Source: Closterium sp. Naga37s-1 (lineage: Eukaryota; Streptophyta; Zygnematophyceae; Desmidiales; Closteriaceae). From it: 64,000 nt of DNA. The position numbers and the translations under genes are program-made. The stretch covers positions 687,001 to 751,000 of the forward strand of contig CANJKZ010000461.1 of assembly GCA_947471745.1 (NCBI GenBank), in the 5' to 3' direction. Below are positions 57,670-64,000 of this stretch, one piece after another (within the stretch, counting starts at the first letter, position 1; every line of letters begins with the position of its first letter). The notes under the pieces are model-generated. The model saw only the letters and a program-made list of their open reading frames with translations. It was not told where the DNA came from and did no database searches.

Positions 57670-60600
57670 CTACGACCACCAAGAGAGCAAGCCGAGCCCA
57701 TCGCCGTTAATATCACCCTGCATGCACACAAAGCACAGCAAAATTATGCCACCTTGCACTTTATTAACCACGTTTAAAAAACATGTTAAAGCATGGGCTA
57801 TGGAGTCTTCAGTCGTGAGTGGTGCAAAGATGAGGCTTGTACAGTGCCAAAGTGGATGCCTTAAAAATAATGCATAAATTCAACTATTCAACCTCCATGT
57901 CTTCTACAATGAAAGTAGTTATTTTAAAAGTGGTTCTTACAATGATCTCCATAGTTGCAAAGGCAGTGGCTCCCTTATCCTGCTCCACGAGCAGTGCGGG
58001 ATACTTCACACTCACCACCTTGAAGCGAATCTGGGTTGGGAAGGTGGAGTTATGGAGAACGAGAGGGGGCAGAGAGGGCAAGTGTGGAAGTGGAGGGGAG
58101 CAAAGAATTGCCCAGGCATTGCAGTAGCTCCCCCTCCTGCTCCACTGGCAGGGGGGGATACTTGACACTCACCACGTTGAACCGGATCTGGTGGAACAGA
58201 GGGGTCGGGCAGGTATGGAAGTGGGAAAGGGTAAATGGGTTGACATGGCAGTGCAGTAGCTCCCCCTTATCCTGCTCCACGGGCAGTGGGGGATACTTCA
58301 CACTCACCACCTTGAACCGGATCTGGGATGAGGCGGGGTGGGGGTGGGAGGGCAGGAGAACGGGCGGGGTGGGGGTGGGAAGTGGAGGGAACCAAGTGTT
58401 GGGCAGGCGTTGCGGTGGCTCCCTTATCCTGCTCCACGGGTAGTGGGAGATACTTGACACTCACCACCTTGAACCGGATCTGGTATGAGGAAAGGGAGAA
58501 GAAACGAGAGGGGGGAGAGAGGGCACGTATGGAAGTGGGGGAGAGAAGGCGTTGCAGTGGCTCCCTTATCCTGCTCTACTGGCAGTGCGGGATACTTGAC
58601 ACTCACCACCACCTTAACCAAATCTAATATGAGAATGGGATGTGGGGGAAACGGGAGGGGGGGGTGGGTAGGTATGGAAGTGGGGGTGATTAAATGGTTG
58701 CAGTGGTTCTCTTATCCTGCTCCATTGGCAGTGCGGGATACTTGACACTCACCACCTTGAACCGGATCTGGGTTGGGGCAGGGTGGGGGTGGGTGGGGGG
58801 AGAACGGGATGCGGAAGAGAGTGCAAGTATGGAAGTGAAGGGCAGCTAAGTGTTGCCCAGGCGTTGCAGTGGCTCCCTTCTCCTGCCATTGCAGTGGCTC
58901 CCTTCTCCTGCTCCACGGGCAGTGAGGGATACTTCACACTCACCACCTTGAACCGAATCTGAGGGAGAGGAACGGGACGGCAAAGTGTGGGCAGTTATGG
59001 AAGTGGGGGAGAGAAGGCATTGCAGTCGCTCCCTTATCCTACTCCACGGGCAGTGGGGGATACTTCACACTCATCACCTTGAACTTAATTGGATGGAGCA
59101 GAGGGACAGTGAAGATCTGGAAGTGGGGGAGAGCAAAGGGTTGTGAAGATAGTGCAGTGGCCCCTTTCTCCCGCTACATTTAAGGCGACTCAGACAAGGT
59201 TGGCATGGCACTGATGCATTGAGATGGCTCCCTCCTCCTGCTCCACAGGTAGGGGGCGACTCTTCTGCAGACTCACCACCACCTTGAATATGATATGATG
59301 GAACAGAGGGGCAGGGCAGGTATGCAAGCGGGGGAGAGCAAAGGGTTGCCAAGGCGTTGCATTGTGATGGCTCCCTCCTGCTCCTGCTGCTCCACGACTC
59401 TTCAGACCCACCACCACCTTGAATATGATATGCCGAAACAGAGAGGCAGAGCAGGTATGCAAGCGAGGGAGAGAAAAGGGTTGCCAAGGCCTTGCAATAG
59501 CTCACCCCTGCTCCACTAGAAGGAGGGGGATAAAGTATTTATGATATAGCATGGCATACACAGCCCCCCCCCCCCCCCCCCCCCCCCCACCTCTCCCCCC
59601 CCCCCCTCCCCTCCCTGGTATGACAAATGGCATGGCACTGTGGCAAAGCCAGTCAATGCGAGTCAAGGCCAGCCAATGCCAGTCAGTGCCAGTCAGTCAA
59701 CGCCAATGCCAGTACATGTCGTTGTCACTGTGATTGCCGGGCAGTGTGGCACTGGACATGCCAGTCATACCAGTTCATCCATGTCCAAGAACGTCGTTGT
59801 CGTTGAACTTCTATGGCTCTGTGACAACAAATGAATGTGGCATTGCCAGTCAACGCCAGAGTCAACGCGAGTCATACCAGTTTATCCATGTCCAGGAACA
59901 TGTCGTTGTCGTTGAACTTCCACTGCTGTGTACTAACAAGGCAGTGTGGCACTGTCAGTCAACGCTAGTCAACGGCAGTCAGTCAACGCCAGTCAGCACC
60001 AGTCATACCAGTTCATCCATGTCCAGGAACATGTCGTTGTCGTTGAACTTCCACACCCACAGCTTCTCCTGCTCGTCACTGCATGGGGCCGAACGAGGGC
60101 ACATGCACGGAACGAACTCTTAGAACAAACATATCATCATGTTCAAAACCCAAATCTATAGCTTCTCCTCGTTACTACAGACAGATTGATAGGGGCATGT
60201 GAACAGTGCTTTTGAGTCGACTCAAGCTGCCGATAGATTGACAGGTGGCTTTTGAGTCGACTCAAGCTTCTTCTCCTTAACGACTCACTATCATTGTCAT
60301 TCGGAACAAGGGCATGTGAACAGGGACACATACAGATTGGCAGGCACACATACGTGCAGGGGCACACAAATATGACTTATGAATCGACTCGGTAGGCATG
60401 TGAATGCAGGCACAGACAGACATGCAGGGGCACACGAACATGCAGGACGCGCGCGAACATGCAGGGGCACACGATAAAGAAAACAGGTAAACAGACACAG
60501 ATAGTGAGAAAGGGCGTGCTAGAATTACTCATTCATTATGTACAGACGAATGACTTACACCATGATTACAACGAGACACGCGTAACAGCAAAAACTCAAG

Positions 60601-63083
60601 CACACACGTGACACGCACATGCAAATAATCATGCATGCATTCATTATGTACGCATGAATGACTTAACCATGCATGATAACAAGTGTACGGACATGCGTGA
60701 TAGATGCACATAAAACACACACGGAGACATGCAGGGACATGCAAAACAATGCATACAATTCATTGGTGGTCCATATGCATGTTCAGCCGTTATTACTCAC
60801 AAAACCGAAGGCTCTTGTAGGTTGTAATGAGGAATGTGTATATCGGAGAAAAAGTCCAACGATACTGCAAGTAAGATAAAAAACAAGGGGGTTGCAGAAA
60901 CTTAATGGGAAAACAGACACACTGGGTAGAGAAAAGAATACAACACAAAGGATGCAAACCCGAGGAGCAAACTAACAAGTAAACTAGTTTCCCAAGCCTG
61001 GCTTCCAAACAAGGAAATAAATCGTGCCTACAAGGAATGGAACCATACGACCATACTGTAGACAACTCTCGCATCGATGTTCACAAGCCCATCCCCTCCT
61101 TTTTCAGGTGCATCAATGATGGGAAGAAAATGGTGTAGAAGCACTGAAGAGAGGACTGGCCTGTGGCATCACATCATATTTCACCAGCCAACCCACAAAC
61201 GTTTTTCCAGCTTTTGTTGAGGCACCTCAAAGGCCTGTGTGAACCGATACAATGACTGAGGCGCCTATAAAACAGCGTGAACACATGCCATGTGAAATAG
61301 AGAAAATCATACCCCAAAAGCCCGTGTGAACAAACCCGATACTTGTGGCACCTAGGAAATTAAACACATGTCTAACAGCATATGGGATCGCCTTTCACCA
61401 GCCTGCTGAAGACAAGCACTTGTGTAACGAAGATCATACACCAAGTGACTTTTTGAGTGACTTTTAAAAGTCATTGAACTAGAGAACACGGCTTGCAAAC
61501 GTACCAAACAGCCCTGTGGCGTCGCACTTCACCAGCCTACCCACAAGCACTTCCACACTTGGCCACGTGGAGAAATTTCTACCAAGGTGACTTTTGAGTC
61601 GACTCAAAAGTCACTTGGCCACGTGGAGAAATTTCTACCCGAAATGTGTGTGTCTTAGTCAGTTTAGAAGTGATTGAACGAGGGGGCATGGCAAACGTAC
61701 CAAACAGCCCTGTGGCATCGCACTTCACCAACCTACCCACAAGCACCCGACAAAGCCGCATGGACTGATACCCTTTTGTAATGTAATGTAACCGCCTGAA
61801 TATTTGTGAACGTACCAAACAGCCCTGTGGCATCGCACTTCACCAGCCTGCCCACAAGCACCTCCCCGGCGAATGGCGAGAAGACGACCAGTCGGAAGCG
61901 AACCTGATGGGTGCGTGCTTGTGTTGGGAATGTAGGGGGCAAACCAGAGGTGCAAAGGAGGAAGCACAGGATGAGAAGATGCCAAACCAGAGAGCCAACA
62001 GGATAAGAACATCCTGTGGCTTCGCACTTCACCAGCCTGCCCAGAAGCACCTCGGCGGAAAATGGTGAGAAGATGACAAGTCGGAAGCGAACGTGATGGG
62101 TGCATAGGCCGGGAAAGGAGGGGCAAGGGAAGGGGGTTGGGGAGGGAGGGGAAGGGGAAACCCGGGATGCTTCACAACCAGCACTTCCCCGGCAAATGGT
62201 GAGAAGACAACCAGTCAATACCGAACGTGATGTGTGTGCGTTGAGAAAGGAAGGAGAGAAGGGCTGGCAGGATGGATAGATGGGGGGGAGAAGGGAAGGC
62301 AACAGAGGGCAAGAAAGGAAGGAAAATGGGGATTGAGAGGGAGGGAGAAGGGAGAGGAAGAGATGGATGGATAGACATAGACGGAAGAAGGGAGGGCAAG
62401 TGAGAGTGAGAAGACAACACGTTGGGGGAAAGGGAGTGAGAGCGAGCGAGAGAGGGCGGGCATATGAGGGGTACGATGCCGACAAGATGAAAAAGAATCC
62501 GATGTTTGTAGGTAGAGGAGGAAAGGGGCAAGATGAGTGAGGAGGACGGGCGGAAGGAGAAATAGATGGATAGATGGATGGAAGAGTGCAAGAGGAGTGA
62601 GGAAAGAAGAGCACAAGACGAGAGCGAAAATGACATGTATGCAAGAAAAAACAACGGAAAGGGGAACGTGAGAGGCGCAAATGGGGAGAGCTGGTAAGGG
62701 AGCTAAGCTGGTGTGTGTGTGGAAAGAAAGGAATGGGATAGAAATCATGCAGGAAAGGGGAAATGCGTGAGAGGGGAGGAAATGAGAGTGGAGTGGGGAG
62801 GGGGCCTGGTGAAAAGAGGTGGAAAGGAGTTGGAGAGGAGTTGGAAGGGAGGTGAACGGGAGGTGAAAAAGAGGTGGAAGGGAGGTGGAAGGGAGGTGAA
62901 AGGGAAATGGACGGGAGGTGGGAGGGAGGTAGAATGGTGGATGGAATGGAGGTGGAATAGAGAGGTGTTAGAGAGCACAGATCTCACAGTAAAATGAGGG
63001 CCAGGGTCGGAAGGGAAAATGAACCCCCCTTCCACTGACTGCAGGTCGTGCAGTGAAATGCAGAGACCCACGTTGCGCAACAC
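57670..63083 (-). CDS. RPC8: RNA polymerase III subunit RPC8 (Rpc25/POLR3H), right copy, 5' partial
   Basis: Subunit of the Rpb4/7-like stalk of RNA polymerase III, which makes tRNA and 5S rRNA. Six exons with matching phases: 63083–62988 (VLRNVGLCISLHDLQSVEGG), 61903–61816 (VRFRLVVFSPFAGEVLVGRL), 60864–60801 (VSLDFFSDIHIPHYNLQEPS), 60078–60009 (EKLWVWKFNDNDMFLDMDEL), 58030–57941 (IRFKVVSVKYPALLVEQDKG then AFATMEII) and 57717–57670 (GDINGDGLGLLSWWS, stop TAG). They give 151 residues; with an exon 1 of ~37 residues, the total is close to the ~200 of plant RPC8. The N-terminal Rpb7-like and C-terminal OB-fold parts are both recognisable. Exon 1 is not in the window. Most internal exons have echoes. 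This copy looks functional from exon 2 on. Confidence 0.92.
58120..59440 (-). repeat. Acceptor-side echoes of RPC8-2 exon 6
   Basis: Eight to nine partial copies of IRFKVVSVKYPPLPVEQDKG upstream of the intact exon. First exon bases are 58187, 58322, 58479, 58623, 58767 and 58958, then decayed ones near 59,089, 59,300 and 59,430. With the intact acceptor at 58030, most spacings are 135–157 bp. Most keep a CAG acceptor and all keep the exon frame for a while. Confidence 0.95.
59560..59615. repeat. Poly(C) tract
   Basis: About 25 consecutive C, then C runs broken by A/T, in the intron between RPC8-2 exons 5 and 6. It is a candidate i-motif/G-quadruplex (on the - strand) and a likely sequencing or assembly weak point. 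Confidence 0.9.
59645..60005. repeat. Donor-side echoes of RPC8-2 exon 5 with 10-bp AGTCAACGCC microsatellites
   Basis: Two copies of the exon 5 end (near 59,770–59,810 and 59,870–59,920, encoding NDNDMFLDMDEL/ND.DVLGHG variants) lie downstream of exon 5. Each is followed, in transcription direction, by runs of the 10-bp unit beginning at the donor. Confidence 0.88.
60140..60260 (-). repeat. Decayed acceptor-side echo of RPC8-2 exon 5 and palindromes
   Basis: A short copy of the exon 5 start (TAGCTTCTCCTCGTTACTACAG on + is its decayed form) is followed by two copies of TTTTGAGTCGACTCAAG near 60,211 and 60,251, only 40 bp apart. Confidence 0.75.
61155..61760 (-). repeat. Donor-side echoes of RPC8-2 exon 3
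   Basis: Copies of GRLVKCDATGLFG with GTACG donors lie near 61,500–61,555 and 61,697–61,750, with weaker pieces near 61,165–61,200 and 61,380–61,420. A perfect palindrome with flanking arms (GTGACTTTTGAGTCGACTCA then AAAGTCAC) sits at 61,583–61,610, between two direct copies of CTTGGCCACGTGGAGAAATT. Confidence 0.9.
61990..62235 (-). repeat. Acceptor-side echoes of RPC8-2 exon 3
   Basis: Two copies of the exon 3 start lie upstream: about 62,094–62,010 (VRFRLVIFSPFSAEVLLGRL) and about 62,225–62,165 (VRY/WLSSHHLPGKCWL in mixed frames, decayed). Confidence 0.88.
62236..62940. repeat. Purine-rich degenerate repeats in RPC8-2 intron 2
   Basis: 62,270–62,600 is GA-rich without a clear unit. 62,800–62,940 has degenerate ~10–20-bp units of GGGAGGTGGAAGGGAGGTGA. 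Overlapping reading frames here are compositional artefacts. Confidence 0.75.
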
Positions 63084-63099
63084 CTGATGTGGAACAGGG

Positions 63100-63870
63100 G
63101 AAATGGGAAGAAAAAGAGGTATGAGTGGAAGGGGGGTAGATGAACCCCCCTTGCACTGACTGCAGATCGTGCAGCGAGATACAGAGACCCACGTTGCATA
63201 ACACCTGGTGGTGGTTTGAAGAAAACACCGACGGAAAGGGGAGAATGGACAAGGAAAAGGGTATGCATGAGAGAAGTGGGTGAATTCTCGATCAATTGTC
63301 CTTGTTCATCGAGAGTTCATCGCATCAACACATAGAGATCCACTAAGCAATGTTTCGTACCTGAATGGATGGTTTGGGAAAACACAGGCAGCCAAGGAGA
63401 GGAAGGTGCCATGAGAGAAAGACCGGGTTGAAAAGGGATTATTAATCATTCTCCTAGAGATGGTAGGTATAAGAACTAGTTGATACAGAGAGAAGCAGAG
63501 GCCCACCTTAGGTGGAACCTGCATGGTTCGGTTAAGGCACACCAACGAGAGTAGCAACGACGTCAAGGGATTATTGATGGCAAAGGGAGGGAAGGCAGCA
63601 TGAGGGAGGTGCAACGTGAGAATCAGGGTCGAAAGGGTGCATGCGACCGCCCTTTATAGGTCGAGGAAATAGAGATACAGAGACCTACGCTGCATTGACC
63701 CCCCTTTGTGGGTTGTAACACCTGATGCGCCCTATCTGGGACCTCATTGGACTCTAAATGGGCTTTGCTCGGGGATTTATGGGGCTTCAACATGAATTTG
63801 ACATGGTTTTACTATGGGAGCGGTCTAAGCACGTTGTACCAAGTCGCTCACCTTATCATGGTGTTTGGAT
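63100..63870 (-). repeat. Acceptor-side echoes of RPC8-2 exon 2 and donor-side echo of exon 1
   Basis: The best copy (about 63,213–63,145) encodes VLCNVGLCISLHDLQSVQGG and keeps its CAG acceptor. Decayed copies lie near 63,315–63,350, 63,480–63,520 and 63,665–63,700. The exon 1 donor echo is at about 63,845–63,870, where homology to the left copy ends. Confidence 0.88.
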
Positions 63871-64000
63871 GTGATTGTGAGAGTACAACGGCTTATGCTG
63901 GCTTTGCTAGCTTGCTTGGACTTTATTATGCTATTTCTAGCTTAGGTTTATTTTATCATGCATAGATATGCTTGATTTCCTAGGTTAGGTGCATTCCTAT
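63871..64000. other. Unrelated AT-rich sequence at the right edge
   Basis: Not homologous to the left duplication copy, which has RPC8 exon 1 at the corresponding place. No feature recognised. It may be an insertion that pushes exon 1 of RPC8-2 out of the window, or a duplication breakpoint. Confidence 0.5.

Larger units (their letters stand above)
54858..63870. repeat. Right copy of the tandem segmental duplication
   Basis: Homologous to 39,760–54,195 without the LINE and TRIM. It ends abruptly in the exon 1 donor echo of RPC8 at about 63,870, after which the sequence is unrelated and AT-rich. Confidence 0.92.

Overview
This 64 kb window is nuclear DNA from a green-lineage eukaryote, most likely a streptophyte alga or an early land plant. 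The evidence is many short GT–AG introns, a plant-type bZIP factor, a plant-type EF1B-gamma, an L1-like LINE with a poly(A) tail, and a miniature LTR retrotransposon primed by initiator tRNA-Met. I cannot name the species. All exon calls were made by reading splice sites and family similarity by eye; no alignment was run.

Layout. (1) 1–17,897, + strand: a GnT-II (MGAT2) N-glycan processing gene missing its 5' exon. It holds a ~70-copy 19-bp minisatellite and a 12.2-kb intron array of ~392 copies of a 31-bp unit. (2) 18,221–~19,659, - strand: a compact group-I-like bZIP gene. (3) 20.3–25.0 kb: purine-rich minisatellites around a decayed ankyrin-repeat gene. (4) 26,467–28,658, + strand: a six-exon Ser/Arg/Asp-rich nuclear protein. 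(5) 29,184–41,911, - strand: a complete nine-exon EF1B-gamma (EEF1G) gene of 423 codons, with a 117-copy 33-bp palindromic satellite in one intron. (6) 39.8–54.2 and 54.86–63.87 kb: a tandem segmental duplication containing the 5' end of EEF1G and the gene for RNA polymerase III subunit RPC8, all on the - strand. The left copy carries the complete EEF1G plus a broken RPC8; the right copy carries a truncated EEF1G plus an RPC8 intact from exon 2 onward. After the duplication, the left copy received a full-length but dead LINE (42,270–48,251, 16–17-bp target duplication) about 200 bp upstream of the EEF1G TATA box. It also received a TRIM element (49,846–51,299, 5-bp target duplication).

The most unusual feature is a consistent architecture in MGAT2, EEF1G and both RPC8 copies. 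Nearly every intact exon is surrounded by partial copies of itself ('exon echoes'). Copies with the splice acceptor and 5' part lie upstream; copies with the 3' part and splice donor lie downstream. Spacing is mostly 100–190 bp. Several echoes are cut off at a palindrome, TTTTGAGTCGACTCAAAA or a relative, and that palindrome also forms the core of the 33-bp satellite. The neighbouring bZIP and Ser/Arg/Asp-rich genes show no echoes. The simplest reading is very frequent local tandem duplication across exon–intron borders, with splicing and selection keeping one full reading frame.
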